Assembly: GCA_964577515.1 (NCBI GenBank)
Contig: CAZNZN010000009.1
Location: forward strand, 1-19,366
Length of the DNA: 19,366 nucleotides
From: UBA4124 sp964577515
Lineage (GTDB): Bacteria > Patescibacteriota > Minisyncoccia > Phycocordibacterales > UBA9973
Direction of reading: 5' to 3'
Below the pieces are notes generated by a model. The model worked only from the letters and a program-made list of their open reading frames with translations, was not told where the DNA came from and searched no databases. Shown in pieces: positions 1-6,667 of this stretch (positions are counted from its first letter, which is position 1; each line of letters starts with the position of its first letter). The translations under genes and the position numbers were made by a program.

Positions 1-1646
1 GCATGCTCAGAAAGTGCTTTTTCAGCTGAGAAGAGCATCATATCTGCAGTGTTCTTAACATCAACAAGTTCTTTCTTTTTCGCGTCTTCTTCTGCGTGAA
101 GTTCTGCATCTTTTTTCATTTTCTCAATATCATCCGCTGAGAGTCCTGATGATGCTTCGATACGGATTGATTGTTCTTTTCCTGTTGCCTTGTCTTTTGC
201 TTTAACAGAAAGAATACCGTTTGCATCAACGTCAAAGGTTACTTCAACTTGCGGGATACCGCGTGGTGCAGGAGCAATACCATCGAGAATAAATCGGCCA
301 AGTGACTTATTGTCAGCTGCCATAGGGCGCTCTCCTTGTGTGATATGGATTTCTACAGAGGTTTGATTATCTGCCGCTGTTGAAAATACCTGACTCTTTG
401 ATGAAGGGATTGTGGTATTTCGTTCGATGAGCTTTGTTGAAACTCCACCCATGGTTTCAATACCAAGTGATAGTGGAATCACATCGAGAAGAAGCACGTC
501 GCGAACATCTCCTTGGAGCACCCCTCCTTGCACTGCTGCACCAAGTGCTACAACCTCATCAGGGTTGATCGATCGGTTGGGTTCTTTGCCGAAATATTTC
601 TGGACTTCTTCAACAATCTTTGGCATACGAGTCTGTCCTCCGACCATGATGATCTGGTTGATCTCATCTTTTTTAAAAGGAGAAGCTTCAACAGCACGTT
701 TTGTGATTTCGATAGAGCGAGCAATAAATTCGTCAGCAAGCTCTTCGAGTTTTGCTCGTGTCATTTTTATAAGAAGATGTTGGGGTCCTGCATCAGTACT
801 GGTGATAAACGGGATATTGATCTCGGTCTCTGTTGTTGTAGAAAGTTCTATCTTAGCTTTCTCTGCTGCTTCATCAAGACGTTGGAGTGCAAGAGGATCT
901 TTTGAAATATCGATACCTGACTCTTTTTTAAATGTATCTGCAAGCCAGTTGATGATTTTTAAATCGATATCACGTCCTCCCATGAGTGAGTCCCCGTCTG
1001 TAGACTTCACCTCAATAACATCTTCAGTAACCTCAAGCACTGATACATCAAATGTTCCGCCCCCAAAGTCGTAGACGACAATCTTTTCGTTTTTACGAGT
1101 ATTAAACCCATATGCGAGAGCAGCTGCTGTCGGTTCGTTGATGATACGCTTTACCTCAAGTCCCGCGATTGCTCCAGCATCTTTTGTTGCTTTACGTTGT
1201 GCATCGTTGAAATATGCAGGAACAGTAATGATAGCTTCGGTGATTTTTTCCCCAAGTTTTGCCTCTACGTCCGCTTTGATCTTTTGTAGGATCATTGCGC
1301 TGATTTCTTCAGGACGGTAGTCTTTGTCACCAAGATGGACAAGTGCACCACCATCAGCCCCCTTTTTGACTTCAAATGGAGAGGTTTTGATCACTTTCTC
1401 CATACCGTGATCATCGTACTTATGCCCCATGAAGCGCTTGATACCGTAGATAGTGTTTTTTGGATTGGTTACCGCTTGGCGCTTTGCAAGAAGCCCGGCA
1501 AGACGATCACCTCCTTTTCCAATAGCAACGATAGATGGAGTAGTGCGCCCACCTTCGATGTTTTCAATAATTTTTGGCTGGCCACCTTCGATGATGGCTA
1601 CCGCTGAGTTTGTGGTTCCAAGGTCAATTCCAATGATTTTTGACAT
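1..1646 (-). CDS. dnaK: Molecular chaperone DnaK (Hsp70), C-terminus beyond window
   Basis: ATP-driven cytoplasmic chaperone that folds and refolds client proteins with GrpE and DnaJ. About 548 residues are visible and the frame is open to the window edge; against a usual length near 640, roughly 85-90 residues of the helical lid and tail are missing only because the window ends. The ATPase domain starts with the phosphate-1 motif IGIDLGTTNS, followed by VPAYFNDAQR, the phosphate-2 motif DFGGGTFDVS and the adenosine motif VGGQTRMP. The linker DVLLLDVIPLSLG and the beta substrate-binding domain follow. The protein has the longer subdomain-IB form seen in E. coli-type DnaK rather than the shorter Gram-positive form. 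ATG at 1646 gives MSKIIGIDLG. No Shine-Dalgarno, no CIRCE element and no convincing -35/-10 pair precede it. The nearest neighbour is the divergent PaaX-like gene; grpE lies beyond that on the same strand as dnaK. Confidence 0.98.
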   Translation of the reverse strand, partial: MSKIIGIDLGTTNSAVAIIEGGQPKIIENIEGGRTTPSIVAIGKGGDRLAGLLAKRQAVTNPKNTIYGIKRFMGHKYDDHGMEKVIKTSPFEVKKGADGGALVHLGDKDYRPEEISAMILQKIKADVEAKLGEKITEAIITVPAYFNDAQRKATKDAGAIAGLEVKRIINEPTAAALAYGFNTRKNEKIVVYDFGGGTFDVSVLEVTEDVIEVKSTDGDSLMGGRDIDLKIINWLADTFKKESGIDISKDPLALQRLDEAAEKAKIELSTTTETEINIPFITSTDAGPQHLLIKMTRAKLEELADEFIARSIEITKRAVEASPFKKDEINQIIMVGGQTRMPKIVEEVQKYFGKEPNRSINPDEVVALGAAVQGGVLQGDVRDVLLLDVIPLSLGIETMGGVSTKLIERNTTIPSSKSQVFSTAADNQTSVEIHITQGERPMAADNKSLGRFILDGIAPAPRGIPQVEVTFDVDANGILSVKAKDKATGKEQSIRIEASSGLSADDIEKMKKDAELHAEEDAKKKELVDVKNTADMMLFSAEKALSEH

Positions 1647-1685
1647 ACAATATAAAAATAAAACGGGTTAATAATCAATAATCTC

Positions 1686-1721
1686 AGTATTTCTACAGTA
1701 ATTTCTCGGTCATGAAATACT
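1686..1721. promoter_or_regulatory. Inverted-repeat operator candidate between dnaK and the PaaX-like gene
   Basis: In the 109-base divergent gap, AGTATTTC (1686-1693) is repeated exactly in inverted orientation as GAAATACT (1714-1721). A third, one-base-longer copy, AGTAATTTC (1697-1705), lies one helical turn from the first and pairs with the same right arm to make a tighter palindrome (1697-1721). The right arm overlaps the presumed -35 region of the PaaX-like gene. The layout would suit a dimeric winged-helix repressor controlling both divergent genes. The repeats are directly visible; operator function and the identity of the binder are inference. Confidence 0.4.
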
Positions 1722-1741
1722 TGTACAAAATCTAGTATAGT
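1712..1741 (+). promoter_or_regulatory. Probable sigma70-type promoter of the PaaX-like gene
   Basis: The -10 hexamer TATAGT (1736-1741) lies 18 bases from a weak -35, ATGAAA (1712-1717). Initiation about 7 bases downstream would leave a leader of only about 8 bases before the ATG at 1756, with no ribosome-binding site. The -35 overlaps the right arm of the inverted repeat, so autoregulation is plausible. Confidence 0.5.
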
Positions 1742-1755
1742 GGTACCCTTTTTGT

Positions 1756-2289
1756 ATGTCAAGCAAGGGTGATTATAGTAAGAAAATAGTAAAAATATTG
1801 GCTCAAAAACCCGCTATTTCAATGCAGGACCTTGTGGGTAGTCTCTACGACGATTCGGGAGATAAAAAGCCGTTATACGCGATTTCTCGCTCTATAAGAG
1901 GGCTTCAGGAGGCAGGATTAGTAGAGGAAGCTTTTTCTGGGCAAAACCGCTATGCTCGACTTACTCGAGAAGGGAAAAAGAAAGCCCACAGCATTTCGCT
2001 AGAACAAGACACTGCGTTAGCAAGTACTACTTGGGACGGTAAATGGCGAATAGTCCTCCTTGATCTTCCTGAAAACAGAAAGGACGAACGTGACGCGCTC
2101 CGTTACCTCCTTAAAAAGGCAGGATTTGTGTGTCTCAAAAATAGTGTATGGATCTCTCCGTTCCCCTACGAACACCTCTTTGCAAATATCAAAAAAGATT
2201 TTGAGCTCGCTACGGAACTTATGATATTTGTTACCGATAAAATAGATGCAGAAACTGAGAAAGAGCTTTTTACTACTTTTTCACAATAA
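1756..2289 (+). CDS. PaaX-like winged-helix regulator with Cas2-type ferredoxin-fold C-terminus
   Basis: Probable cytoplasmic transcriptional regulator of 177 residues. Residues about 8-80 look like a winged helix, with a recognition-helix-like stretch (LYAISRSIRGLQEAGLV) followed by a wing (NRYARLTREGKKK). Residues about 93-177 begin WDGKWRIVLLDLPE and continue with FVCLKNSVWISPF, the pattern of the PaaX C-terminal domain, which shares its fold with Cas2. No cas1 or CRISPR repeats are present, so a Cas2 nuclease role is unlikely. It is the only plus-strand gene here, divergent from dnaK, and its last 17 bases overlap the 3' end of grpE. ATG at 1756 follows a promoter by a few bases without a Shine-Dalgarno. 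The ligand and targets cannot be read from sequence; control of the adjacent chaperone genes is an inference from position. Confidence 0.8.
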   Translation: MSSKGDYSKKIVKILAQKPAISMQDLVGSLYDDSGDKKPLYAISRSIRGLQEAGLVEEAFSGQNRYARLTREGKKKAHSISLEQDTALASTTWDGKWRIVLLDLPENRKDERDALRYLLKKAGFVCLKNSVWISPFPYEHLFANIKKDFELATELMIFVTDKIDAETEKELFTTFSQ

Positions 2290-2839
2290 AAACCGTAACT
2301 CGTGCTGGTCTGAGAATAGATTCCCCGAGAAGGAATCCTTTTTGAATAACCTTTGCAATAGTGTGGTCTTTTGAAGGATCATCTGTAGACTCTTCTGATA
2401 CGGCCTCATATCGCGCTGGGTCAAACGACTCCCCCACGTCACCAAAGAGTGTGAGCTTGTGTACCTCGAGTGCGCTCATGAGCTGGTTGTAAATATACTC
2501 CACACCAGTGCGCCATGCAGGATCGACTTTTTCCCAAGCCTCCTTGTTACTCATCGCCATGAGGAAACTATCAACTACTGGGACAAGGTCAGCAACAAAT
2601 GACTCTGCGAACATATCCTTGAAGCGCTTTTTGTCTTCTTCAGTGATCTTTTGGAGGTTCGCATAGTCGGCACGAGCGCGTTGCCATCCATCGAGATACT
2701 CAGTCTTTTCCTTCTCAAGCTCTTTGATACGCTCTTGAAGTTTCTTTATTTTTGCTCCACCAGAAAGTGCTTCACCCTCTTCGGTAGACGCTTCGAAGAC
2801 AACATCTTCTTCTGTGTGTTCATCGTGTTTCTTCATCAT
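2273..2839 (-). CDS. grpE: Nucleotide exchange factor GrpE
   Basis: GrpE dimer releases ADP from DnaK and so sets the chaperone cycle. The 188-residue protein fits the family: an acidic, charged start, a long coiled coil (about residues 30-70, KLQERIKELEKEKTEY), GWQRARADYANLQK, then the C-terminal beta domain with LVPVVDSFLMAM, FDPARYEAVSE and a final strand near ILRPARVTVFIVKK. Two ATGs are adjacent (2839 and 2836); the first lies 7 bases after a TATAAT and would give an almost leaderless mRNA. It is on the same strand as dnaK but separated from it by the opposing PaaX-like gene, and the last 17 bases overlap that gene tail-to-tail. No separate minus-strand terminator is visible. No dnaJ is present in this window. 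Confidence 0.95.
   Translation of the reverse strand: MMKKHDEHTEEDVVFEASTEEGEALSGGAKIKKLQERIKELEKEKTEYLDGWQRARADYANLQKITEEDKKRFKDMFAESFVADLVPVVDSFLMAMSNKEAWEKVDPAWRTGVEYIYNQLMSALEVHKLTLFGDVGESFDPARYEAVSEESTDDPSKDHTIAKVIQKGFLLGESILRPARVTVFIVKK
2319..2343 (+). terminator. Rho-independent terminator of the PaaX-like gene, inside grpE
   Basis: Stem GATTCC/GGAATC (2319-2324 with 2332-2337), 7-base loop, then CTTTTT on the plus strand, 30 bases after the PaaX-like stop. It lies antisense within grpE codons. Read from the minus strand there is no T-tract after the hairpin, so grpE transcription should pass through it. Confidence 0.6.
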
Positions 2840-2846
2840 GTTCGTT

Positions 2847-2852
2847 ATTATA
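2847..2852 (-). promoter_or_regulatory. -10 element of grpE promoter
   Basis: A perfect TATAAT on the minus strand ends 7 bases before the grpE ATG, so transcription should begin at or next to the start codon. At a 17-base spacing the -35 position (2870-2875) reads CTTTTT and falls in the T-tract of the preceding terminator. Confidence 0.6.
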
Positions 2853-2868
2853 CTGAAAAATTAAAAAC

Positions 2869-2890
2869 AAAAAAGCCCCTAGAAGGAGCT
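2869..2890 (-). terminator. Rho-independent terminator after the helical hypothetical gene
   Basis: On the minus strand AGCTCCT-TCT-AGGGGCT (one G-T pair) is followed by TTTTT. It starts 9 bases after the stop codon at 2900-2902. The plus-strand reading also ends in a T-rich run (CTTTTGTTTTT), so it could act in both directions. Confidence 0.75.
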
Positions 2891-2899
2891 CTTTTGTTT

Positions 2900-3340
2900 T
2901 TAGTTAAAAAGAGGTGGGGTGTCTAAGGGTTTTAAAACAAGCTCTTTATGTATTTTTTCACAAGCTGCTTCCGCATCTTCTTCTGCTACAGGGGTCTTGA
3001 GTTTTTCTAAAAAATCCTGCTTTCGTTCCTTGAAAACCTCAAAAAGCTTCTCAAGGTTTTCCAACTGAAGACGATCTTTATTTTTCTCAACATAGTCTCT
3101 AAGATATTCAAGATGATCATTTTCGTTTACTGCACCACTGGAAAATGCTCTAAACTCAAACCCTGTATCAATCATCATACTTACTCCTCCAAATTCTTTT
3201 ACTGCTTTGTATAGCGCAGGGTTTGTTTCTAATGCATTTTTTGACTCTTCTTTTAGGGCTTCAAATTCGTTTTTTATCTCACTTACTATTTTTTGAACCC
3301 TCTCAAAGTCGGTATGTTGTATTTCCATTGTATGTTCCAT
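2900..3340 (-). CDS. Hypothetical helical acidic protein
   Basis: I do not recognise a family. The 146-residue product is rich in Glu, Lys and Leu and is probably almost all alpha-helical, with coiled-coil-like stretches at about residues 10-40 and 80-125; a Gly/Phe/Ser-containing patch (FGGVSMMIDTGFEFRAFSSG) in the middle interrupts them. No signal peptide, membrane segment or cysteine-rich motif is evident, except one Cys near the C-terminus. An in-frame TTG exists at 3346, but ATG at 3340 is preferred because a TATACT -10 element ends exactly 6 bases upstream, which places the TTG inside the promoter. The gene is a single transcription unit between the terminator of rpsI and its own terminator. 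It is a good candidate for a lineage-specific cytoplasmic protein. Confidence 0.75.
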   Translation of the reverse strand: MEHTMEIQHTDFERVQKIVSEIKNEFEALKEESKNALETNPALYKAVKEFGGVSMMIDTGFEFRAFSSGAVNENDHLEYLRDYVEKNKDRLQLENLEKLFEVFKERKQDFLEKLKTPVAEEDAEAACEKIHKELVLKPLDTPPLFN

Positions 3341-3346
3341 TTTCAA

Positions 3347-3352
3347 AGTATA
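3347..3352 (-). promoter_or_regulatory. -10 element of the helical hypothetical gene
   Basis: TATACT on the minus strand lies 6 bases before ATG 3340, predicting a leaderless transcript. The -35 position (3370-3375, TTTTGC) is weak and overlaps the T-tract of the rpsI terminator. Confidence 0.55.
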
Positions 3353-3366
3353 CTATTTATTTTTTT

Positions 3367-3406
3367 AAAGCAAAAAACACCCTTTTTCGAGGATGCTGGT
3401 TGCTTT
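3367..3406 (-). terminator. Terminator of the infA-rpsI cluster
   Basis: The minus-strand stem CATCC/GGGTG (plus-strand 3391-3395 with 3378-3382) is followed by TTTTTT. An outer stem AAAGCAA/TTGCTTT (3400-3406 with 3367-3373) encloses it. It begins at the last base of the rpsI stop codon. Confidence 0.7.
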
Positions 3407-3813
3407 TATCGTTTTGACCACTGTGGTGATTTTCGAGCTTTTTTGAGACCGAATTTTCGGCGTTCTTTTGCACGAGGATCACGTTTCAAGAATCCTGCTT
3501 TTTTGAGATCTGATTTTTGTTCTTCGTCAAGCTTTACAAGTGTTCGAGCAATACCGTGTCGTACCGCTTCTGCTTGTGAGTTGATCCCACTTCCAGAAAC
3601 TTTTACAGTTACGGTGTAGTGCTGCTTGCCTTCTCCGACAGCAAACGCATCAGTAACGATTTTTTGTAGTGCAAGTGTAGGAAAATATGTTGCAAGGTCT
3701 TTCCCGTTTATCTCATATGACTGTTTTGTGCTTGCAGTAAGACGCACACGAGCAGTAGCTGTTTTTCGGCGACCAATACTTTCTGTATATCCTTTTTTTA
3801 CTGTTTTTTCCAT
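3406..3813 (-). CDS. rpsI: 30S ribosomal protein S9
   Basis: Small-subunit protein near the P site of the ribosome. The 135-residue sequence has the family start (GRRKTATARVRL), central VKVSGSGINSQAEAVRHGIARTL, and the basic tail LKRDPRAKERRKFGLKKAR ending in SKR, whose last residues reach P-site tRNA in known ribosomes. Length is normal. It is the last gene of the cluster, 7 bases after rplM, the usual L13-S9 pairing, and is followed at once by a terminator. The start codon lies within CATATG, with no Shine-Dalgarno. Confidence 0.98.
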   Translation of the reverse strand: MEKTVKKGYTESIGRRKTATARVRLTASTKQSYEINGKDLATYFPTLALQKIVTDAFAVGEGKQHYTVTVKVSGSGINSQAEAVRHGIARTLVKLDEEQKSDLKKAGFLKRDPRAKERRKFGLKKARKSPQWSKR

Positions 3814-3820
3814 ATGATTA

Positions 3821-4165
3821 TTATTCGGTTACGATCAAATGCTTCATAAGATCCTTTTTGAGTTTGTTGTCAGGAAGCATTCCTTTTACTGCAATACTAA
3901 TAGCTTCTTTAAACCCCTTTCTTGAAACAACATGTGCAAGCGTTTCTTCTTTTAAGCCACCTGGGTAGCCAGAGTACCGAGTATAAATTTTCTCGAGCAT
4001 TTTATTTGGTGCCACTTTCATCTTACTTGCATTTGCTACTGTTACGGTAATACCAGGAGTACTGTTGCGTACAAAAGCGGTAGTGTTTTTCCCCATCAAA
4101 AGTACCGCAGCTTCGCTTGCGACTCGTCCGAGTGATTTATTTGTTGCGTCTACTGTGTGTGTCAT
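3821..4165 (-). CDS. rplM: 50S ribosomal protein L13 (short form)
   Basis: Early-assembly large-subunit protein. The sequence contains VDATNKSLGRVASEAAVLLMGK, the L13 core, and RYSGYPGGLKEETL, a conserved L13 segment. From ATG 4165 the product is 114 residues, against about 142 in E. coli: the N-terminal extension before VDAT is almost absent and the C-terminus is short. An upstream in-frame TTG at 4189 would add eight residues and overlap rplQ, but they do not resemble L13. ATG at 4165 sits in CATATG, 10 bases after the rplQ stop. It is paired with rpsI downstream. Confidence 0.96.
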   Translation of the reverse strand: MTHTVDATNKSLGRVASEAAVLLMGKNTTAFVRNSTPGITVTVANASKMKVAPNKMLEKIYTRYSGYPGGLKEETLAHVVSRKGFKEAISIAVKGMLPDNKLKKDLMKHLIVTE

Positions 4166-4175
4166 ATGTGTTGTA

Positions 4176-4529
4176 TTATACGAGTTCAATTACTGCCATC
4201 TTACTTGCGTCGCCTTTTCGCTGTACAAGCTTTGTGATACGAGTATACCCTCCTGCTCGTTCGGTGTATCGTGGGGCAATATCAGCAATAAGTTTTTCTA
4301 CGACATCGGTATTGTTATACAAAGAAGAAAGGAGAAGACGTCGGTTTGAAAGAGTAGGATTTTTTGCTTTAGTTACCATTTTTTCAAAAGCAGGACGAAG
4401 CTCCTTCGCTTTTGCTTCGGTAGTCATGATACGGCCGTGCTCTATAAGTGATGCAGCAAGACCCTTCAAAAGAGCTGAACGCTGGTTCTTACTTCGGCCA
4501 AATTTTCTGTTTGCATCGTGGTGTCGCAT
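4176..4529 (-). CDS. rplQ: 50S ribosomal protein L17
   Basis: Large-subunit protein near the peptide exit region. The 117 residues show the family start (MRHHDANRKFGRSKNQRSAL), LIEHGRIMTTEAKAKELRP, and the end region GGYTRITKLVQRKGDASKMA. Length is normal. It lies between rpoA and rplM as in many bacteria. It is the one gene here with a convincing Shine-Dalgarno, GAGG five bases before ATG 4529. Confidence 0.98.
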   Translation of the reverse strand: MRHHDANRKFGRSKNQRSALLKGLAASLIEHGRIMTTEAKAKELRPAFEKMVTKAKNPTLSNRRLLLSSLYNNTDVVEKLIADIAPRYTERAGGYTRITKLVQRKGDASKMAVIELV

Positions 4530-4534
4530 AAAAT

Positions 4535-4538
4535 CCTC
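4535..4538 (-). promoter_or_regulatory. Shine-Dalgarno site of rplQ
   Basis: GAGG on the minus strand, five bases before the ATG. Notable because I find no comparable site before the other genes of the window. Confidence 0.6.
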
Positions 4539-4563
4539 AAAATTACCTTACTGTTGTATCAAA

Positions 4564-5565
4564 TTAATCCTTTAATGACAAGTTAAACTGTGCAAGTGCT
4601 TCTTTTATCTCTGTAATTCCCTTGTCTCCAATCCCGTCAATCTCAAGAAGATCTTCTACTTTTTTTCGAGCAATCCCACCAACGGTACGAATATTTGCGG
4701 CAGAAAGTGCGTTGAGCGTGCGAGTAGAAAGTCCGATAGTGTCGATACGATTTTTAAGAACATCGGTGACATCAACATCCTCGTCACCTGTTTCTCCGGC
4801 TGTTTCTTCTGAAGCCTCTTTAGTAAAAGTTGTTGGAGAAGCTACTTTTGATTGTACTTCCGCAATAACTGAAGCTGCTTCTACAGAAACAACAGCAGCG
4901 AGTTGTTCAATCATAATATGTACAGACTCTTCAAGTGCCTGACGTGGAGAAATCGTACCGTCAGTTTCGATAGTCATACGAAGGCGGTTAAAGTTTGTCT
5001 TATCTCCAACACGCATTTCTTCAACATCGTAACTTACGCGACGAATAGGAGAGAAAATTGCGTCAAGGAAAATTGTACCAATCTCAGCTTTTTGTTTGTG
5101 GTGTTGATCTCGAGGGATAAAACCGAGCCCTTTTTCGATAGTAAGCTCAACGGTCAATGTTGTTTTCCCAGTTACTTCACAGATGTATTGATCAGTGTTT
5201 ACTACTGATACAGCACCTTTTGCACTAATATCTGCAGCAGTAACTACTTTCGGTCCTTTTACAGAAAGTGTCACTTTTTGCGCCTCATCCCCAACAAGAT
5301 TGAAACGTACATTTTTGAGGTTTAAAAGAATAGTAATAACGTCTTCTTTTACGCCTTCCATAGTAGCGAATTCGTGGCTTACTCCATCAATTTTTACTGC
5401 AGTAACCGCAGCACCGTGAAGTGATGAGAGAATAATGCGACGAAGAGAGTTTCCGAGGGTATATCCATATCCTGGGACAAGACCGTCAATTTCGTAGACG
5501 CCTTTAGCTCCTTCTTCGAGTACTGCTTTTGGTTTTGATGGGAGAATGATTGAATGTTGGCTCAT
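4564..5565 (-). CDS. rpoA: DNA-directed RNA polymerase subunit alpha
   Basis: Alpha dimer nucleates RNA polymerase assembly; its C-terminal domain binds UP elements and activators. From ATG 5565 the protein has 333 residues, a normal length. The N-terminal domain includes VPGYGYTLGNSLRRIILSSL and the domain II pattern GLGFIPRDQH. An acidic linker (ETGDEDVDVTDVL) leads to the C-terminal helix-hairpin domain, with STRTLNAL matching the E. coli R265/N268 DNA-contact region, then LLEIDGIGDKGITEIKEAL. The frame extends upstream to a TTG at 5634 inside rpsD, but the added residues do not look like alpha. A promoter in the 49-base gap after rpsD places the likely start of transcription 0-2 bases from ATG 5565. 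Confidence 0.98.
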   Translation of the reverse strand: MSQHSIILPSKPKAVLEEGAKGVYEIDGLVPGYGYTLGNSLRRIILSSLHGAAVTAVKIDGVSHEFATMEGVKEDVITILLNLKNVRFNLVGDEAQKVTLSVKGPKVVTAADISAKGAVSVVNTDQYICEVTGKTTLTVELTIEKGLGFIPRDQHHKQKAEIGTIFLDAIFSPIRRVSYDVEEMRVGDKTNFNRLRMTIETDGTISPRQALEESVHIMIEQLAAVVSVEAASVIAEVQSKVASPTTFTKEASEETAGETGDEDVDVTDVLKNRIDTIGLSTRTLNALSAANIRTVGGIARKKVEDLLEIDGIGDKGITEIKEALAQFNLSLKD

Positions 5566-5573
5566 GGTGATAA

Positions 5574-5602
5574 ATAATACAACTTTTTTGTAATTTGCGC
5601 AA
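5574..5602 (-). promoter_or_regulatory. Promoter before rpoA
   Basis: The -35-like TTGCGC (5597-5602) and the -10 TATTAT (5574-5579) are 17 bases apart in the rpsD-rpoA gap. The -10 ends 8 bases before the rpoA ATG, so a near-leaderless rpoA-rplQ-rplM-rpsI transcript is predicted in addition to read-through from upstream. Confidence 0.5.
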
Positions 5603-5614
5603 TATTGTGTTCTA

Positions 5615-6220
5615 TTAACGACTATAGAACTCAAGCACAGTGTCGAGCTTTAGGAACTGCTCATCATTTTTTGGCTTCGCTGCCACTTCTCCTTGGAGTT
5701 GTTCAGGAGTAAGTTTGAGCCAGTTTGGCCAAGTGTACCCTTTCATTTTCTTTGCAAAATCAGCAAAAAGTGCTGACCCACGACTTCCTTCGCGAACAGC
5801 AATGATGTCGCCAATATGGACTTGCTGTGAAGGAATAGTTGACTTCACTCCATTGACGGTAAAGTGCCCGTGAGAGACCATTTGTCGTGCAAGGCGACGA
5901 GTAGTTGCAAATCCTAGTCTGTAGACAACGTTATCGAGGCGGTTTTCGAGAAGTTCGTTGAGTTTGTCAGTAACTGACATCCCCTTTGTTTGAGATGCTG
6001 CTTTTACGTAGTTTTGAAGCTGTCGTTCACTGATGCCATATGAAAAACGAACTTTTTGTTTTTCAATAAGTTGTAGCCCATATCCAGAGAGTGCTTTTGG
6101 ACGTCCTCCTTTTGCATTCTTCCCTTTCCCTTCGGCTTGAGAGAACTTTTGTGTTTGACATTTTTCAAACACTCCTGCTCCAAGTCGACGACACATTTTG
6201 TATTTTTTAGCTGTTTTCAT
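5615..6220 (-). CDS. rpsD: 30S ribosomal protein S4
   Basis: Primary 16S rRNA-binding protein that starts 5'-domain assembly and represses the alpha operon in E. coli. The 201 residues contain the family's N-terminal region (KMCRRLGAGVFEKCQT), GRPKALSGYGLQL, and an S4 RNA-binding domain at about 93-145 (ENRLDNVVYRLGFATTRRLA, VNGVKSTIPSQQVHIGD). Only two cysteines are visible in the N-terminal part, so the four-ligand zinc site of some S4 proteins is absent. It follows rpsK by 4 bases, with its start in CATATG. Confidence 0.98.
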   Translation of the reverse strand: MKTAKKYKMCRRLGAGVFEKCQTQKFSQAEGKGKNAKGGRPKALSGYGLQLIEKQKVRFSYGISERQLQNYVKAASQTKGMSVTDKLNELLENRLDNVVYRLGFATTRRLARQMVSHGHFTVNGVKSTIPSQQVHIGDIIAVREGSRGSALFADFAKKMKGYTWPNWLKLTPEQLQGEVAAKPKNDEQFLKLDTVLEFYSR

Positions 6221-6224
6221 ATGA

Positions 6225-6659
6225 CTATACTCTTCGTGGTTTCTTAGCTTTTGGACCGTTATGTGGAACAGGTGTTTGGTCTGTTACAGAAAGAAGGTCG
6301 ATTCCAGGAGCGATAAATGCTCGTACAAGCGGTTCTCGACCTGATCCTACTCCTTTAATAAGTGCGTGCGCTTCTTTGATACCCATAGTAGTTGCTTTCT
6401 CTGCAAGTACCTCCCCTACTTTTGAAGCAGCGAATGGTGTACCTTTTTTTGCCCCCTTAAATCCAAGTGAGCCACTTGAAGACCAAAAGAGAACGTTCCC
6501 TTTTGTATCAGAAACAACTGCTTTTGTATTGTTGAAGGTTGCTTCAATAGCAAGAATACAGGTAGTAATCTTCTTTTTTGTAGAACGTGCGACGCCACGA
6601 CCACGTGCTTGCGTATCTACCAATTGTCCTTCTTGTGTTGCGATTCTTTTCTTTCCCAT
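6225..6659 (-). CDS. rpsK: 30S ribosomal protein S11
   Basis: Platform protein of the small subunit. The 144 residues carry the S11 core ATFNNTKAVVSDTKGNVLFW, SSGSLGFKGAKKGTPFAASK, IKGVGSGREPLVRAF and the C-terminal TPVPHNGPKAKKPRRV. The family's usual HNGCR is here HNGPK. A basic, Gly/Arg-rich N-terminus of about 25 residues precedes the core. The gene follows rpsM by 8 bases; its start lies in CATATG without a Shine-Dalgarno. Confidence 0.98.
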   Translation of the reverse strand: MGKKRIATQEGQLVDTQARGRGVARSTKKKITTCILAIEATFNNTKAVVSDTKGNVLFWSSSGSLGFKGAKKGTPFAASKVGEVLAEKATTMGIKEAHALIKGVGSGREPLVRAFIAPGIDLLSVTDQTPVPHNGPKAKKPRRV

Positions 6660-6667
6660 ATGATTAA

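Noticed and set aside
412..1074. Plus-strand open frame opposite dnaK
   Set aside because: Low-complexity Ser/Thr-rich translation antisense to a fully conserved DnaK; a shadow frame. The same holds for the other plus-strand frames opposite minus-strand genes.
1649..1678. sigma70 promoter for dnaK (TTGATT-N18-TATATT)
   Set aside because: The -10 ends 2 bases before the ATG, so transcription would start inside the gene after the start codon.
1647..1755. CIRCE heat-shock operator before dnaK
   Set aside because: No TTAGCACTC-N9-GAGTGCTAA or close variant is present; only the unrelated AGTATTTC repeat.
1756..2289. Cas2 nuclease of a CRISPR system
   Set aside because: The C-terminal fold is shared with Cas2, but an N-terminal winged helix is attached and there is no cas1, other cas gene or repeat array in the window; PaaX-like regulator fits better.
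4166..4189. TTG start of rplM at 4189
   Set aside because: It would overlap rplQ and add residues without L13 similarity; ATG 4165 lies 10 bases after the rplQ stop.
5566..5634. TTG start of rpoA at 5634
   Set aside because: The extra 23 residues do not match alpha and the stretch holds the rpsD end and a promoter.
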